From Actinoalloteichus caeruleus DSM 43889 (lineage in GTDB: Bacteria > Actinomycetota > Actinomycetes > Mycobacteriales > Pseudonocardiaceae): 64,000 nucleotides of DNA. Made by a program: the position numbers and the translations under genes. The notes under the pieces are model-generated. The model saw nothing but the letters and a program-made list of their open reading frames with translations. It was not told where the DNA came from and ran no database searches. This document shows positions 22,133-35,143 of the stretch, one piece after another. The stretch covers positions 1,302,001 to 1,366,000 of the forward strand of contig NZ_AUBJ02000001.1 of the NCBI RefSeq assembly GCF_000429185.2, in the 5' to 3' direction. Positions within the stretch are counted from its first letter, which is position 1; every line of letters starts with the position of its first letter.

Positions 22133-22178
22133 GTCGCTCCCTCCTCGCCTCGCCCGTCGCGGCGCCGGCAGACGCCGC

Positions 22179-25100
22179 TCACGCGAGGCCCAGTTCGTTG
22201 TCGATGATCCCGAACAGCTCGTCGTCGGTGGCCTCTCCCAGGTCGGTGGGGTCACCGGCCGCGGCGGCAGTGGCCCGCCAGCTGGCGGTGATGGCCTCCA
22301 GCCGCGCCCCCACCTGACCGTGCAACTCGGTGCCCGCCTCGACGGCCAGGAGGGACTCGGCGAGCCGGTCGAGGTCGGTCAGCACCGACATGCCGGTGCT
22401 GCTCCTGTCCTGCTCGGCCGGGCCGAGCCGCTCCCACACGTGGTGGGCGAGCGCGGCGGGGGTCGGGTAGTCGAAGACGAGCGTGGCGGGCAGCTGGACC
22501 GTCGTCGCCCGCACCAGGCGGTTGCGCAGCTCGATGGCGGTGAGCGAGTCGAAACCCAGATCGCTGAACGCCTGGTCGGCCTCGATCGCGTCGGTCTGGT
22601 CGTGGCCCAGCACGACTGCCGACTCGGAGCGGACCAGGTCCACCAGCGCCTCGGCGCGGTCCGCCGGGGACATCGCGTCGAACGACCGCGGCCGAGCGCC
22701 CGAGCTCGTCCCGTTCCTGCGCGCCGTGCTCCTCGGCCGGCGGACCAGGTCACGCAGGAGCGGCGGCACCTCCGCCAACTCCGCCAGGTCCAACCTCGCC
22801 GGCACCAGGACGGGTCGGGGCCCGGCGAGGGCCACTCCGAACAGGTCCGCCGCCTCGTCCTGGCCGAGGACCAGCATGCCGCCCCGGGCCCCACGAAGGC
22901 GGTCGGCGGAGGCGAGGTCACCGATCATCCCGGCGCCCGCCAGCAGCCCCCAGGCCAGCGAGGTGGCGGGCAGACCCGCCGCCGCGCGCCAGGCGGCGAG
23001 CCCATCGAGGAAGCCGTTGGCCGCCGCGTACCCCGCCTGGCCACCGCTACCGAGCGTGCCGGACGCGGAGGAGCACAGCACGAACGCGGTCAGGTCCATC
23101 TCCCTGGTGAGTTCGTGCAGGTGCCACGCGGCGTCGACCTTCGGTCGGAACACCGCGTCGATCTGGTCCGGGGTGAGGGCGGTCAGGACGCCGTCATCGA
23201 GCGCGCCGGCCGCGTGAACGACGGCGGTCACGGGGTGGTCGTCCGGCACGGCCGCGAGCACGGCCGCGAGCGCGTCGCGGTCGGCCACGTCGCACGCCAC
23301 GACCTGAACGGCGGCGCCGTGCGCGGTGAGGTCGGCGACCAGTGCGTCGACGCCCTCGGCGGAGGGGCCGCGCCGTGACACCAGGAGGAGGTGCCGGGCC
23401 CCGTGGTCGGTGACGAGACGTCGGGCGATGGTCCCGCCGAGGGAACCGGTGCCGCCGGTGACCAGAACCGTCCCGCCGGGTGGGGATGACCACGCCTGGC
23501 CCTGGCCGGTGGTCGTGGCCCTGGTGAGGCGGGGCACGAAGGCTCGGCCCGCCCGCAGCGCCAGTTGTTCCTCGCCGGTGGCCACGGCGGCGGGCAGGGC
23601 GTGGGAGGTGGCGTCCTCCTCGTCGACGTCCACCAGCACGAACCGGTTGGGGTGTTCGAGCTGAGCGGTCCTGACGAGACCCCAGACCGCGGCCGCGGCG
23701 GGAACCGGGGTCTCCTCGCCGAGTGCGGCGGCACCCCGGGTGAGGACGACCAGCGGGGGGCCTTCGGGAGGTGCGTTGTCGAGCCATTCCCGGAGGACGC
23801 TGAGCGCGCGGGTGGTCAGGCCCCGCGCCCCGGCGGGGTCGGAGGCGTCCGCGCCGGTCAGGTCCGCCCACACGATCGCGCGGGCGGTCGGGTCCGGCTC
23901 GACCGGCACCGGTCGCCACGTGACCTCGAACAGGGTGTCCACGCCGGCACCGGAGCCGAGCAGCCGCTCGGTCGGCAGCGGCCGGAACGCGACCGCGTCC
24001 ACCGAGACCACCGGGGCACCCGTCACGTCGACGGCCTCCAGGCTGATGCTGTCCGGTCCGGTCCGCGCCACCCGCACGCGGAGCACCTCGGCGCCGGTGG
24101 TGTGCGCGCGGACCCCCCGCCACGCGAAGGGCACCAGCGTCTGCTCCTCCGGCGCGGTGACCAGGGCACCGAAGCTCGCGGCGTGCAGGGCCGCGTCGAG
24201 AAGCGCCGGGTGCACGCCGAAGCCCTCCGCCGACGGCGCCGCGCCGTCGCCTCCCGGCAACGCCACTTCGGCGAGGACTTCGGTACCCCGGGTCCACACC
24301 GCGCGGAGCCCCCGGAACGACGGTCCGTAGGCGTAGCCCGCCTCCTCCATTCGGGAGTAGAAGGCGTCCACGGGCGCGGGGTGCGCGTCGGGCGGCGGCC
24401 AGGACTCGGCGACGTGGCCGGGCGCCGCGGAGGGGCCCCCGAGCACGCCGGTGAAGTGCCGCGTCCAGTCACCGCCGGGGGGCTGGGAGTGGAGGTGCAC
24501 CGGCCGCCGGCCGTCCTCGCCGCCGGGTTCGCCGACGGCGACCTGGATGTGGAGCTCCTCCTCGTCGGTCAACACGAGGGGTGACTCGATGACGAGCTCG
24601 TCGAGCAGCTCGCAGCCCGCCTCCTCGCCCGCGCGCAGCGCGAGGTCCACCAACGCGGTACCCGGCACCACGACGGACCCGCCGACCCGGTGCTCGGCCA
24701 GCCACGGGTGACGCCGCACCGAGAGGACGCCCGTGCAGACCACTCCTCCCGTGCTCGGCACCGGCACGGCGGCACCGAGCAGCGGGTGCCCGGCGGCCCG
24801 GAGGCCGGCGCCGGTGGGATCGCCGGCGGGGACAGCGGGGTCGAGCCAGAACCGGGTGCGCTGGAACGCGTAGGTCGGCAGGTCCACCACCGGTCCACCG
24901 CGGGGGAACAGGGCTGCCCAGTCGACGGCGGCGCCCCGCACGTGCATCCGCGCCACCCCTCCGACCAGGGTCTCCGGTTCGGAACGGTCGCGGCGCAGCA
25001 CCGGGGCGGCGGTGACGTCCCCCTCCGGGCCGAGGCAGTCCTGGACCATCGCCGTGAGCACCCCGCCGGGCCCGATCTCGAGGAACTTGTCGACGCGCAG

Positions 25101-28100
25101 TTCGCGCAGGGTCACCACCGCGTCGTGGAACCGCACGGCGTCCCGCACCTGGGCGACCCAGTGTTCCGGGTCGCACAGTTCCGCTGGCTCGGCGAGCGCT
25201 CCCGTGCGGGTGGAGACGAGGGGGATCCGCGGTGGGGCGTAGGACACGCTCTCGGCGACCGCGCGGAACTCGGCCAGCATGGGTTCCACCAGCGGCGAGT
25301 GGAAGGCGTGACTGACCCGGATGTGGTTGGTCCGGCGTCCACGTTCGGCGAAGGTGGACGCGATCCGGGAAACGGTGTCCCGGTCCCCGGAGACCACCAG
25401 CGAGGAGGGGCCGTTCACCGCCGCGAGGCTCGTCAGGTCGCCGAGCAGCGGCGTCACCTCGTCCTCGGTGGCCTCGATGGCCACCATCGCGCCACCGTCG
25501 GGCAGCGCCTCCATGAGCCTGCCGCGGGCGCTGACCAGCGCGCACGCGTCGGCCAGGGTCAGGACCCCGGCGACGTGCGCGGCGGCCAGCTCACCGATCG
25601 AGTGGCCGGCGACGAAGTCCGGACGCAGACCCCACGTCTCCAGCAGGCGGTAGAGCGCGACCTCGACGGCGAACAGCGCGGGCTGCGTGTGACCGGTCCT
25701 GGCGAGCGCCTCGTCGTCCCCGTCGAACAGGATCTCCCGCAGCGGCAGGTCCAGCTCGGCGCACACGGCGTCGAAGGCCCGCGCGTAGGCGGGGTAGGTG
25801 GTGTGGAGCTGGCGGCCCATACCCGCGTACTGCGCGCCCTGCCCGGTGAACAGGAACGCGACCGCGCCGTCGGTGGCGGCGCCGACGGCGACGGCCGGCA
25901 CGTCCTCTCCGCCGGCGAGCGTCCTGAGCCGTGCCAGGGCGGTGTCCAGGTCCTCGGCCGACAGCACGGCGCGGTGCGCCAGCGCGGTCCGGGCGGTCAG
26001 CGCACGGCCGATGTCCTGGGGTCGCTGCCGCGCCTCCCCGCCGTCCAGGAAGGACAGCAGCCGTTCGGCCTGGCCGCGCAAGGCCCTCGGCGTTCCCGCG
26101 GACAGCACCCAGGGCACCAGGGGCGGGGCCTCGTCGGACGGCCGCTCCCCCGGTGGCTCGGCCGGGGGCTCCTCGATGATCACGTGGGCGTTGGTTCCGC
26201 TGATGCCGAAGGACGACACCCCCGCGCGCCTCGGCCGACCGGCCGAGGGCCACTCGCGTGCCTCGTCGAGCAGTCGCACCGCGCCGGAGTCCCAGTCGAC
26301 CTCGGGCGATGGTTCGTCGACGTGCAGGGTCCTTGGCATGATCCGGTGCCGCATCGCGAGGACCATCTTGATCACACCAGCCACCCCGGCGGCGGCCTGG
26401 GTGTGCCCGATGTTGGACTTCAACGAACCCAGCCAGAGGGGTTGGTCGGAGGGTCGGTCCCGGCCGTAGGCCGCGATCAGCGCGTGGGCCTCGATCGGGT
26501 CACCCAGGCGCGTTCCGGTGCCGTGCGCCTCCACGACGTCCACGTCGGTCCCCGTGAGGTGGGCGGCGGCGAGCGCGTCACGGATCACCCGCTGCTGGGC
26601 GAGCCCGCTCGGCGCGGTCAGGCCGTTCGACGCGCCGTCGGCGTTCACGGCGGTGCCCCGGACGACCGCCAGCACGGGATGGCCGTTGCGGCGGGCGTCG
26701 GACAGGCGCTCGACGAGCAGGAGCCCAACCCCCTCCCCCCAGCCCGTGCCTTCGGCGCCGGCGCCGAAGGCACGGCACCGCCCGTCGACGGCCAGTCCGC
26801 GCTGCCGGGAGAACTCGACGAACCCGGAGGGTGTCGCCATCACCGTGACCCCGCCGGCGATCGCGAGGTCGCACTCGCCGCTCCGCAGCGCCTGGCCCGC
26901 GAGGTGCAGCGACACCAGTGAGGAGGAGCAGGCGGTGTCCACGGTGACGGCGGGCCCCTCGAACCCGAAGGTGTAGGCCACGCGGCCGGAGAGCACGCTC
27001 GACGCGGTCCCGGTGACGAAGTAGCCCTCGGTCTCCTGCCGCTGGGTCCCGGCGCCGACACCGTAGTCCTGGTGGAAGGTTCCCGCGAACACACCGGTCC
27101 GGCTGCCCCGCAACGAGACGGGGTCGATCCCGGCGCGTTCCAACAGTTCCCACGCCGTTTCGAGGAACACCCGCTGCTGCGGGTCCATCGCCAGCGCCTC
27201 GCGGGGGGCGATGCCGAAGAAGGCCGCGTCGAAGTCCGCCGCGTCGGCGAGGAACCCGCCCTGGCGGGTGTGGGAGGTGCCGGCGCGGTCCGGGTCGGGG
27301 TGGAAGAGGGTGGTGAGGTCCCAGCCACGGTCAGTGGGGAACGCCCCGATGGCGTCCCGTCCGTCCGCGACCAGCTCCCACAGCTCGTCGGGGCTGTTGA
27401 CGCCTCCTGGGAAGCGGCCGCTCATGGCGACGATGGCGATCGGTTCGTCCACGGGGCTCCCCGCGGGCACTGCGGGTTCAGCGGGTTCGGCCGGCCGGGT
27501 GTGGTGGGCGCCGAGCCGGTCCGCGAGGGCCTGCGCGGTGGGGTGGTCGAACACGACGGTGCTGGGCAGCGGGACGCCGGTGACCTCGACGAGGCGGTCG
27601 CGGAGTTCGACGGCGGTCATCGAGTCGAATCCGATGTCCCGGAAGGCCCGTCGGGGTTCGATGGCGGTGGCGTCGGCGTGCCCGAGCACCACTGCTGCCT
27701 CGTGCCGGACCAGGTCGAGGACGACCCGGGGTCGGTCCGTCTCGGGGAGGTCGGCGAGGTGGCGGGCGAAACCGGTGGGCTGCTCGGTCCGCTCGCCCGA
27801 TGGGGCGGAGCCGGGCAGCTCACTGAGCAGGCGGCTCGGTCGGGACGAGGTGAACACCGGGGTGAACCGGGCCCAGTCCACGTCGGCGAGGGTCACGTGC
27901 GCCTGGTCGCCCGCCGCCTCCCTGACGAGCGCGGCGACGGCCTGCTCGGGCGGCATCGCGCGCACCCCGATCCGGGCGAGCCGTTCGGCGTTGCCGTCCA
28001 CCTCGGACAGGCCGGGGCCGCCCCACGCTCCCCAGGCCACGGAGGTCGCGACCCCACCGGCGGCCCGACGGCGGCGGGCGAGGGCGTCGAGGTAGGCGTT

Positions 28101-31100
28101 GGCCGCGCAGTAGGTGGCCTGCTCGCCGCTGCCCCACACGCCCGCGCCGGAGGAGACGAGGACGAACGCCTCCAGCGGCGTGCCCTCGGTGAGCTCGTCG
28201 AGGTTGGCGGCGCCGGCGACCTTGGCGGAGAGCACCTCCGCGACGTCGGCGAGGCTGGCCTCCCGGATCGGGCGACGCTCCCCGACGCCCGCGGCGTGCA
28301 CGATGCCGGTGAGCGGCTGGTCCGCTGGCACCGCGGCCAGGACGGCGGCGAGCGCGTCCCGGTCGGCGACGTCACAGGCGGCGAGGGTGACCTCGGTGCC
28401 GCGATCACGGAGTTCCGCGGCGAGGTCGGCCGCACCGTCCGGGTTCCGGCTGAGGAGAACGAGGTGCGGGGCACCGGCCTCGGCCAGTCCGCGCGCGACC
28501 GCCGAGGCGACGCCGCCGCTGCCGCCGGTCACCAGGACACTTCCGCGCGGGGCCCACCCACCGGCGTCGACGGCGGGCGGTGCGGGGAGGAGCCGTCGTC
28601 CGAACACACCGTCGGGACGGATCGAGACCTGGTCCTCCCCGCCGGTTCCGGTGAGGACGGCGACCAGCCTGGACCACGTCCGGTGGTCGGGGGTCGCCGG
28701 CAGGTCGACCAGTCCGCCCCAGCGCGCCGGGTGTTCCAGGGCCGCGGCACGCCCGAAGCCCCACACCAGGGCGCCGGCTGGGCGTTCCCCCCGGTCGTCG
28801 ACGGTGGCGGTCCACAGGGGCGCGCTGATACCGACGTCGTCCAGGGCGAGCAGGAGCGCCCGGGTCCCGGCGAGTCCTCGGGTGACCACGGGGTGGTCGG
28901 GGTGCGGGTCCTCGTCGAACGCGAGCAGTGAGAGCACTCCGTCGAAGCGGGTGTTCCCGGCCACCAGGCGTGCCGCCACCGCATCCCGGTCGTCCCCGAC
29001 GTCCACCCGGGTCAGGTCGGCGCCGAGCCGGCGCAGGCCCTCGAGCACCTCGGCGGTGTAGGGGTCATCCGACCGGGACTCGGGAACGACGACCAGCCAG
29101 GCGCCCGGTGGGGGCGAGACCTCGGGGAACCGGAGGCGACGCCAGCTGACCTGGTACCGCCACGAGCCAGGGTCCCGGCCGCCCGCCGAGGGATGGTTCG
29201 CCCGCGCCAGCCAGAAGCGGTGGCGCTGGAAGGCGTAGGTCGGCAGATCGACACGCCGAGGACCCGCGTCGGCGAAGACCGCGGACCAGTCGACGGGCAG
29301 GCCGCGCACGTACCCGGCGGCGACGGAGGTGAGGAACCGGCGCGGGCCGCCGTCGTCCCGGCGGAGGGTGTCGACCACGACCGAGGGAGCTCCGGCCTCC
29401 TCCACCGCCTCCCGGATCGCGGGCGCCAGCACGGGGTGTGGGCTGACCTCGACGAAGAACCCGTAGCCCTGCCCGGCGAGTGCCGTCGTCGCTCCCCACA
29501 GCCGCACCGGCTCGCGGAGGTTGCGGTACCAGTAACCGCCGTCCAGCTCGGTACCGTCCAACCACCGACCGTCGACGGTGGAGTAGAAGGGCACGCTGGC
29601 GCGACGGGGGCGGATCCCGGCGAGGACCGGGGCCAGTTCGTCGGCGATGGCCTCCACCTGCGTCGAGTGGGACGCGTAGTCGACGGGGATGCGACGGGCC
29701 CGAACGCCGTCGCCGGTCAGGCTCGCGAGGACCTCGTCGAGGGCCTCCGCCTCACCCGACACCACCACCGAGGTCGGGCCGTTCACGGCGGCGACCGCGA
29801 CCGCCCCGTCCCACGGGGCCAGGCGGTCGATGACCTCGTCCTCCGACAACGGCACCGCCGCCATCCCCCCGTGCCCGGCGAGGCGGCGGGCGATGGCGCG
29901 GCTGCGCAGCACCACCACCCGGGTGGCGTCCTCGACGGAGAGCGCGCCGGCGACGCACGCTGCGGCGAGTTCACCCTGCGAGTGCCCGAGCACGGCGTCC
30001 GGTCGGACCCCGAGGTGGGACCACAGTCGGGCCAACGCGACCATCACCGCGAACGACACCGGCTGCACGACGTCGACCCTGTCGAGGGACAGGGCACCGT
30101 CAACACCCCGGATCACGTCAAGAAGGGACCAGTCGACCAGGGAGGGCAGTGCCTCGGCGCACTCGCCGATCGCCTCCGCGAAGACGGGGTGGGTGTCCAG
30201 GAGTTCGGCTCCCATGCCCGCCCACTGGGCGCCCTGCCCGGGGAACACGAAGACGACCCGGCCGCGGGTGTCGGCTCGGCCGGTCACCAGCCCTGGCACC
30301 GACACGCCGTCGGCGAGGCCTCGCACGGCGGTGGTCTCGGTGCCGTCCCCGGCGAGCAGGACCGCGCGGTGCTCCATCCGCGCACGAGTGGTGGCGAGGG
30401 AGAACCCGACGGGCACGGCGTCGGCCCCCGCCGGGTCCACGGCGGCCAGCAGGCGGGTCGCCTGCGCGCGGAGCGCGTCCTCGCCGGCGGCGGACACCAC
30501 CCACGGAACGACCTCGGGGCGAGGTCCGGTGGCGCTCGCCGGTGGGCTGGCGTCCATGGGAGGTGCCTGTTCCAGGATCAGGTGCGCGTTGGTGCCGCTG
30601 ACGCCGAACGCGGAGACACCGGCGCGGCGCGGCCCGTCCCGCTCCGGCCACGGCACGGCCTCCCGGAGGAGGGTGACGGCCCCGGCGGACCAGTCCACCT
30701 CCGGGGTGGGCTCGTCGACGTGCAGGGTCCTCGGCAGGACGCCGTGCCGCATGGCCTGCACCATCTTGATGATCCCGGCGACCCCGGCCGCCGACTGGGT
30801 GTGCCCGATGTTCGACTTCAGCGAGCCCAGCCACAACGGGCGGTCCGGCGACCGGTCCTGGCCGTAGGTGGCCAGCAACGCCTGGGCCTCGATGGGGTCA
30901 CCGAGCCGGGTACCCGTGCCGTGCGCCTCCACGGCGTCCACGTCGGAGGGACGGAGTCCCGACGAGGCGAGCGCGCGACGGATCACCCGCTCCTGCGCGG
31001 GCCCGCTGGGTGCGGTGAGACCGTTGGACGCGCCGTCGGAGTTGACCGAGGAACCGCGCACGACGGCGAGGACGGGATGCCCGTTCCGGCGTGCCTCGGA

Positions 31101-34100
31101 AAGCCGCTCCAGGAGCAGGACGGCCACGCCCTCCGACCACCCCGTTCCGTCGGCGGACGCGGCGAACGCCTTGCACCGCCCGTCGCGCGCCAGCGCTCGC
31201 TGCCTGCTGAACTCCACGAACACCCGGGGCGTGGCCATCACCGCCACCCCACCGGCGAGCGCCATCGAGCACTCACCGGCGCGCAGCGCCTGCGCTGCCA
31301 GGTGCACGGCGACCAGGGACGACGAGCAGGCGGTGTCGACGGTCATCGTCGGGCCTTCGAGTCCCAGTGCGTACGCGACGCGGCCGGACGCCACGCTGCC
31401 CGCCGTCCCGATGTCGAGGTAGCCCTCGGACTCGGAGGGCACCTCGTCGAGTCCGTTCGCGTAGTCGTGGTGCATCAGCCCGGTGAAGACGCCGACATCC
31501 GCGCCGCGCAGCGACGTCGGGTCCAGGCCAGCGCGTTCGACGACCTCCCACGACGTCTCCAGCAGCAGCCGCTGCTGGGGGTCCATGGCGAGTGCCTCGC
31601 GGGGGGAGATCCCGAAGGGCGCCGGGTCGAAGTCACCGGCGTCGTGGAGGAAACCGCCCTCCCGGGTGATGGACGTGCCGGGCCCGCCCTCGGCGCGGAA
31701 GAGGGTGTCGAGGTCCCAGCCCCGGTCGTCCGGGAACCCGGAGACCGCGTCCACGCCCTCCTCCACCAACGCCCACAGCTGTTCCGGTGAGGTGACACCT
31801 CCGGGCAGGCGGCAGGCCATCGCGACCACCGCGATCGGGTCGTCCTCGTTCGGTGCCGGTGCCCCGGTGGGGGGAAGTCCGGGTGCGGACCGCCTGGTGC
31901 CACCGAACAGCAGCGCGCGCAGGTACCGGGCCACCAGGTCAGGGGTGGGGTGGTCGAACGCGAGCGTGGCGGGCAGCCGAAGCCCGGAGACGCCGGTCAG
32001 CGCGTCCCGCAACCGCACGGCGGCCAGGGAGGTGAGACCGAGATCGCTGAACGGGCGGCCAGGGTCGACGGTGTCACGACCGGCCACTCGGGCCGTCTCG
32101 GCGTTGACCACGTCGAGCAGCTCGCGATGCTGGTCGTGTTCGGGCAGGGCCGCCAACCGCTCCCGCAGCGCGGACCGCGCGGCCTCGTCCGGGGCGCGCG
32201 ACGTGGGTCTGGCGTCGAGGAGTCCCCGCAGGGGTGGAGCGAGAGCACCCCGTTGGAGGACCTCGGTGTCGAGGGACATCGCGACGAGGGAGGCGCGGTC
32301 GACGGTGAGCGCCGCGTCGAACATCGCGAGTCCGTCCGCGCCAGACAGGGTGGACGCGCCGGCGAGGGGGATGCGGGCGTCGTCGTGTCCCCACGGCCCC
32401 CATGCGATGGTCAGCGCGGCGAGACCCGCCGCGCGCCTGCGGTGGGCCAGCGCCTCCAGACGAGCCGAGGCGGCCGCTTCCTCCGCCCGGCCGGCGGCGC
32501 CGAGCACACCGACGGCTGAGGTGAACAGGACGAACGCCGCCAGGTCCGCCGTCGTGGTCAGCTCGTGCAGGTGCTCGGCCGACGTCGCGGCCGCCCCGGG
32601 CCCCTGCCAGGTGTGGATGACCGCGGTCAGTGGGCGCTTCGCCGCCGCGAGGGCCGAGGCGATCGCCCCTCGGTCCGTGAGGTCGCAGGCGACCAGCTGT
32701 GCTCGGGCACCGGCACGGGTCAGTTCGGCGCGCAGCACCGCCGCCCGAGGGTCGTCTCGTCCGCCTGGGCTGAGCAGCAGGAGGTGGCGGACGCCGTGGC
32801 ACGCCACCAGGTGCCTGGCCACGGCGGCGGCGGTCGGGCGGTCGGCGCCGGTGAGCACGACCGTGCGCCGGGGGTCGAGCCGCGTGCCCTCGCCGTGGCT
32901 CGTGGACCGCACGAGTTCAGGCAGCAGCACCGCCCCCGAGCGCACCGCGAACTGGGATTCGCCGGAGGCGACCCCGGCGTGCAACGCGGCCGCCGTCGTG
33001 CCCTCGGACCCGCCGTCGAGGTCGGGGAGGTCGGCGAGCACCAGTCGACCGGGAAGCTCGTGTTGCGCGGCGCGCACCCATCCCCAAGTGGACGACTGGT
33101 CGGGGTTCGGTACGTCCTCGTCCGGGCTCGCCGCGACGGCCCGGCACGTGAGGATGACGACGCGGGTGCCCTCGGGCAGCGCCGTGACCACCGGGGGCAG
33201 CTCCGCCAGCTCCGACCGCGACGGGTTCACCAGGACCACCGCCGTCGGCGCGAGTTCCCCGGCCTGGACGGCGGCCAGCAGCTCGCCGGTGCCGGACCGG
33301 GTCCGCGTCGCCACGCCGACGGCGACCAGCCCCTCGGCCAGCGGAGCGGTCCCCGCGCCGAGGAGGCACCACCGTTCGTCGGGGACGACCGGTGGCGTGC
33401 CGGCGATCGAGGGCCGGGGGATCCAGTCGGTCCGGAACAACGAGTCGAACTGCCCGCTGGCCGCGGCCCGCAGCCGCGCGGGTTGCCGGGTCAGGACGTG
33501 CCGGGTGATCTTGCCGGACGGGGTGCGCGGGACACGCGCGATCTCGTACAGCTCCTCCGGTACCTTGAAGGGCGACAGCTTCTCGCGGCACGCGGCGAAC
33601 AGCCGGGCGGAGTCGAGCCCACCGGGCCCCGGCACGAGGAACGCGACCGGCACTTCACCCAGCACCTCGTGTGGTTTCCCCACCACGGCCACGTCCGCCA
33701 CACCGGGAACCTGGCGGAGGACGTCCTCCACCTCACCGGGGTGGATGTTCTCCCCACCCCGGATGATCAGTTCCTTGATGCGGCCGGTCACCGTGAAATA
33801 GCCGGCCTCGTCCCGTCGGGCCAGATCACCGGTGCGGTACCAGCCATCCCGCATCACCTCGGCGGTGGCAGCCGGTTGGTTGTGGTAGCCGACCATCACG
33901 CTGGGGCCCCTGACCCACACCTCGCCCTCGGCGTCGAACGGGACGTCGACGCCCGTGTCGGGGTCCACGACCCGAACCCCGAGGCCCGGCACCGGAAGCC
34001 CGCAGGAACCCTCGACCCGCCCACCCGTCGGCCAGTTGATCGTGATGGACCCGCAGGTCTCGGTACTGCCGTAGGCGTCGAGCAGCGGCGCGGAGAAGAC

Positions 34101-35021
34101 CTCCTCGAACGCCCTGCGCAGGGCGGCGGTCGTGATCGCGCCGCCCACCAGGCACATCCGCAGGTGTGGGGCGCGGAACCCGGTCTCGCGGGCCGCCCGC
34201 ACCAGGTAGTGGTACATGGTGGGCACGCCGGCGAGGAACGTCGCCGAGTCCCGTTCGACCGCCTCCAGCACGTCCTCGGCCGCGAACCCGTCGACGATCC
34301 GGGCGGTGGCGCCGACGGCGGTGACGGACAGGACGCAGGCGATGTGCGACAGGCTGTGGAAGAGGGGCAGCGGCCACACGACCCGGTCGTCAGCCGAGAG
34401 CCCGGGTACCGGTACGTAGCAGGCGGCGACCGACCACAGGCAGTTTCGCTGGGTGGAGAGCACTCCCTTGGGTTTGCCCGTGGTTCCGGAGGTGTAGAGC
34501 ATCCAGGCGAGGTCGTCGAGGCCGAGGTCGTCGCGGGCGGGGGCGGGCGGCTCGGTGGTGGCCATCGCCTCGAAGAGCTTCGCGCCCCGAGGCGCGTCGT
34601 CCGGCATCCCCTGGTCCCCGACGACCACGACGGACACGTCCCGCCGACCGGCGAGGACGTGCCCGAGCCGCGAGAGGTGGGCGGGGTCGGTGATGACCAC
34701 GCGGGCGCCGCTGTCGTCGAGCAGGTAGGTCAGCTCCGCCTCGCTGACGCGCGGGTTGAGCGGCACGCCGATGGCCCCGGCGCGCAGGATCGCGAGGTAG
34801 CTCTCCACGACCTCGACGCGGTTGCCGAGGCAGATCGCGGCACGGTCACCTGGCCGCAACCGCAGTGCGACGAGGTGGCCGGCGAGCCGCCCGGTGCGTC
34901 GCTCCAACTCCCCGTAGGTCACCGTCCGGGACGCGTCGTGGAAGGCGACCTTGTCGCCGATCCGGTCGGCGTGCTCCCGGAGCAGTTCAGGCAACGGCCT
35001 GATCAGCTCGGTACGCAGCAT
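22179..35021 (-). CDS. Ansamycin PKS starting protein (PKS A): AHBA loading module plus modules 1-2
   Basis: A 4280-residue PKS. Loading module: acyl-CoA-ligase-type adenylation domain (~10-520; [11 protein letters not shown] ~178, PSGKI ~505), a dead KR relic ([12 protein letters not shown], catalytic Tyr absent, ~720-875) and ACP (LGLTSL ~993). Module 1: KS (~1064-1477), AT with GHSQG and YASH (methylmalonyl), no DH, KR with TGGSGGVAS, Ser and Tyr present and the VWGS signature of A-type KRs (~2162-2304), ACP (GFDSM ~2462). Module 2: KS (~2527-2944), AT with GHSIGE and HAFH (malonyl), active-looking DH ([21 protein letters not shown]), B-type KR ([12 protein letters not shown]), ACP (~4155) and a C-terminal docking tail. 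Organisation matches RifA/GdmA1-type ansamycin starters primed by AHBA. The ATG at 35021 is preferred to a TTG at 35072 because the predicted transcript starts near 35053. Confidence 0.93.
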   Translation of the reverse strand: MLRTELIRPLPELLREHADRIGDKVAFHDASRTVTYGELERRTGRLAGHLVALRLRPGDRAAICLGNRVEVVESYLAILRAGAIGVPLNPRVSEAELTYLLDDSGARVVITDPAHLSRLGHVLAGRRDVSVVVVGDQGMPDDAPRGAKLFEAMATTEPPAPARDDLGLDDLAWMLYTSGTTGKPKGVLSTQRNCLWSVAACYVPVPGLSADDRVVWPLPLFHSLSHIACVLSVTAVGATARIVDGFAAEDVLEAVERDSATFLAGVPTMYHYLVRAARETGFRAPHLRMCLVGGAITTAALRRAFEEVFSAPLLDAYGSTETCGSITINWPTGGRVEGSCGLPVPGLGVRVVDPDTGVDVPFDAEGEVWVRGPSVMVGYHNQPAATAEVMRDGWYRTGDLARRDEAGYFTVTGRIKELIIRGGENIHPGEVEDVLRQVPGVADVAVVGKPHEVLGEVPVAFLVPGPGGLDSARLFAACREKLSPFKVPEELYEIARVPRTPSGKITRHVLTRQPARLRAAASGQFDSLFRTDWIPRPSIAGTPPVVPDERWCLLGAGTAPLAEGLVAVGVATRTRSGTGELLAAVQAGELAPTAVVLVNPSRSELAELPPVVTALPEGTRVVILTCRAVAASPDEDVPNPDQSSTWGWVRAAQHELPGRLVLADLPDLDGGSEGTTAAALHAGVASGESQFAVRSGAVLLPELVRSTSHGEGTRLDPRRTVVLTGADRPTAAAVARHLVACHGVRHLLLLSPGGRDDPRAAVLRAELTRAGARAQLVACDLTDRGAIASALAAAKRPLTAVIHTWQGPGAAATSAEHLHELTTTADLAAFVLFTSAVGVLGAAGRAEEAAASARLEALAHRRRAAGLAALTIAWGPWGHDDARIPLAGASTLSGADGLAMFDAALTVDRASLVAMSLDTEVLQRGALAPPLRGLLDARPTSRAPDEAARSALRERLAALPEHDQHRELLDVVNAETARVAGRDTVDPGRPFSDLGLTSLAAVRLRDALTGVSGLRLPATLAFDHPTPDLVARYLRALLFGGTRRSAPGLPPTGAPAPNEDDPIAVVAMACRLPGGVTSPEQLWALVEEGVDAVSGFPDDRGWDLDTLFRAEGGPGTSITREGGFLHDAGDFDPAPFGISPREALAMDPQQRLLLETSWEVVERAGLDPTSLRGADVGVFTGLMHHDYANGLDEVPSESEGYLDIGTAGSVASGRVAYALGLEGPTMTVDTACSSSLVAVHLAAQALRAGECSMALAGGVAVMATPRVFVEFSRQRALARDGRCKAFAASADGTGWSEGVAVLLLERLSEARRNGHPVLAVVRGSSVNSDGASNGLTAPSGPAQERVIRRALASSGLRPSDVDAVEAHGTGTRLGDPIEAQALLATYGQDRSPDRPLWLGSLKSNIGHTQSAAGVAGIIKMVQAMRHGVLPRTLHVDEPTPEVDWSAGAVTLLREAVPWPERDGPRRAGVSAFGVSGTNAHLILEQAPPMDASPPASATGPRPEVVPWVVSAAGEDALRAQATRLLAAVDPAGADAVPVGFSLATTRARMEHRAVLLAGDGTETTAVRGLADGVSVPGLVTGRADTRGRVVFVFPGQGAQWAGMGAELLDTHPVFAEAIGECAEALPSLVDWSLLDVIRGVDGALSLDRVDVVQPVSFAVMVALARLWSHLGVRPDAVLGHSQGELAAACVAGALSVEDATRVVVLRSRAIARRLAGHGGMAAVPLSEDEVIDRLAPWDGAVAVAAVNGPTSVVVSGEAEALDEVLASLTGDGVRARRIPVDYASHSTQVEAIADELAPVLAGIRPRRASVPFYSTVDGRWLDGTELDGGYWYRNLREPVRLWGATTALAGQGYGFFVEVSPHPVLAPAIREAVEEAGAPSVVVDTLRRDDGGPRRFLTSVAAGYVRGLPVDWSAVFADAGPRRVDLPTYAFQRHRFWLARANHPSAGGRDPGSWRYQVSWRRLRFPEVSPPPGAWLVVVPESRSDDPYTAEVLEGLRRLGADLTRVDVGDDRDAVAARLVAGNTRFDGVLSLLAFDEDPHPDHPVVTRGLAGTRALLLALDDVGISAPLWTATVDDRGERPAGALVWGFGRAAALEHPARWGGLVDLPATPDHRTWSRLVAVLTGTGGEDQVSIRPDGVFGRRLLPAPPAVDAGGWAPRGSVLVTGGSGGVASAVARGLAEAGAPHLVLLSRNPDGAADLAAELRDRGTEVTLAACDVADRDALAAVLAAVPADQPLTGIVHAAGVGERRPIREASLADVAEVLSAKVAGAANLDELTEGTPLEAFVLVSSGAGVWGSGEQATYCAANAYLDALARRRRAAGGVATSVAWGAWGGPGLSEVDGNAERLARIGVRAMPPEQAVAALVREAAGDQAHVTLADVDWARFTPVFTSSRPSRLLSELPGSAPSGERTEQPTGFARHLADLPETDRPRVVLDLVRHEAAVVLGHADATAIEPRRAFRDIGFDSMTAVELRDRLVEVTGVPLPSTVVFDHPTAQALADRLGAHHTRPAEPAEPAVPAGSPVDEPIAIVAMSGRFPGGVNSPDELWELVADGRDAIGAFPTDRGWDLTTLFHPDPDRAGTSHTRQGGFLADAADFDAAFFGIAPREALAMDPQQRVFLETAWELLERAGIDPVSLRGSRTGVFAGTFHQDYGVGAGTQRQETEGYFVTGTASSVLSGRVAYTFGFEGPAVTVDTACSSSLVSLHLAGQALRSGECDLAIAGGVTVMATPSGFVEFSRQRGLAVDGRCRAFGAGAEGTGWGEGVGLLLVERLSDARRNGHPVLAVVRGTAVNADGASNGLTAPSGLAQQRVIRDALAAAHLTGTDVDVVEAHGTGTRLGDPIEAHALIAAYGRDRPSDQPLWLGSLKSNIGHTQAAAGVAGVIKMVLAMRHRIMPRTLHVDEPSPEVDWDSGAVRLLDEAREWPSAGRPRRAGVSSFGISGTNAHVIIEEPPAEPPGERPSDEAPPLVPWVLSAGTPRALRGQAERLLSFLDGGEARQRPQDIGRALTARTALAHRAVLSAEDLDTALARLRTLAGGEDVPAVAVGAATDGAVAFLFTGQGAQYAGMGRQLHTTYPAYARAFDAVCAELDLPLREILFDGDDEALARTGHTQPALFAVEVALYRLLETWGLRPDFVAGHSIGELAAAHVAGVLTLADACALVSARGRLMEALPDGGAMVAIEATEDEVTPLLGDLTSLAAVNGPSSLVVSGDRDTVSRIASTFAERGRRTNHIRVSHAFHSPLVEPMLAEFRAVAESVSYAPPRIPLVSTRTGALAEPAELCDPEHWVAQVRDAVRFHDAVVTLRELRVDKFLEIGPGGVLTAMVQDCLGPEGDVTAAPVLRRDRSEPETLVGGVARMHVRGAAVDWAALFPRGGPVVDLPTYAFQRTRFWLDPAVPAGDPTGAGLRAAGHPLLGAAVPVPSTGGVVCTGVLSVRRHPWLAEHRVGGSVVVPGTALVDLALRAGEEAGCELLDELVIESPLVLTDEEELHIQVAVGEPGGEDGRRPVHLHSQPPGGDWTRHFTGVLGGPSAAPGHVAESWPPPDAHPAPVDAFYSRMEEAGYAYGPSFRGLRAVWTRGTEVLAEVALPGGDGAAPSAEGFGVHPALLDAALHAASFGALVTAPEEQTLVPFAWRGVRAHTTGAEVLRVRVARTGPDSISLEAVDVTGAPVVSVDAVAFRPLPTERLLGSGAGVDTLFEVTWRPVPVEPDPTARAIVWADLTGADASDPAGARGLTTRALSVLREWLDNAPPEGPPLVVLTRGAAALGEETPVPAAAAVWGLVRTAQLEHPNRFVLVDVDEEDATSHALPAAVATGEEQLALRAGRAFVPRLTRATTTGQGQAWSSPPGGTVLVTGGTGSLGGTIARRLVTDHGARHLLLVSRRGPSAEGVDALVADLTAHGAAVQVVACDVADRDALAAVLAAVPDDHPVTAVVHAAGALDDGVLTALTPDQIDAVFRPKVDAAWHLHELTREMDLTAFVLCSSASGTLGSGGQAGYAAANGFLDGLAAWRAAAGLPATSLAWGLLAGAGMIGDLASADRLRGARGGMLVLGQDEAADLFGVALAGPRPVLVPARLDLAELAEVPPLLRDLVRRPRSTARRNGTSSGARPRSFDAMSPADRAEALVDLVRSESAVVLGHDQTDAIEADQAFSDLGFDSLTAIELRNRLVRATTVQLPATLVFDYPTPAALAHHVWERLGPAEQDRSSTGMSVLTDLDRLAESLLAVEAGTELHGQVGARLEAITASWRATAAAAGDPTDLGEATDDELFGIIDNELGLA

Positions 35022-35059
35022 GCCACCACATCCGTCGGTCGTGCCGTCACCTCGACAGC

Positions 35060-35115
35060 AGTCTTCCGGCAAGGAGGCGCTGGCCTAACCCCTGCCATGC
35101 CCCCTATGACTCCCT
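35060..35115 (-). promoter_or_regulatory. AGGGG-box promoter of PKS A
   Basis: On the minus strand the boxes are AGGGA (35111-35115), AGGGG (35101-35105) and AGGGG (35089-35093), spaced 10 and 12 bp. The last is followed by exactly 23 nt and the weak -10-like AAGACT (35060-35065). The predicted transcript start near 35053 leaves ~32 nt before the ATG at 35021. It would drive PKS A, the monooxygenase and the methyltransferase. Confidence 0.55.
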
Positions 35116-35143
35116 AACTTCCGCCCCCGGCGAGCGGGGCCGG

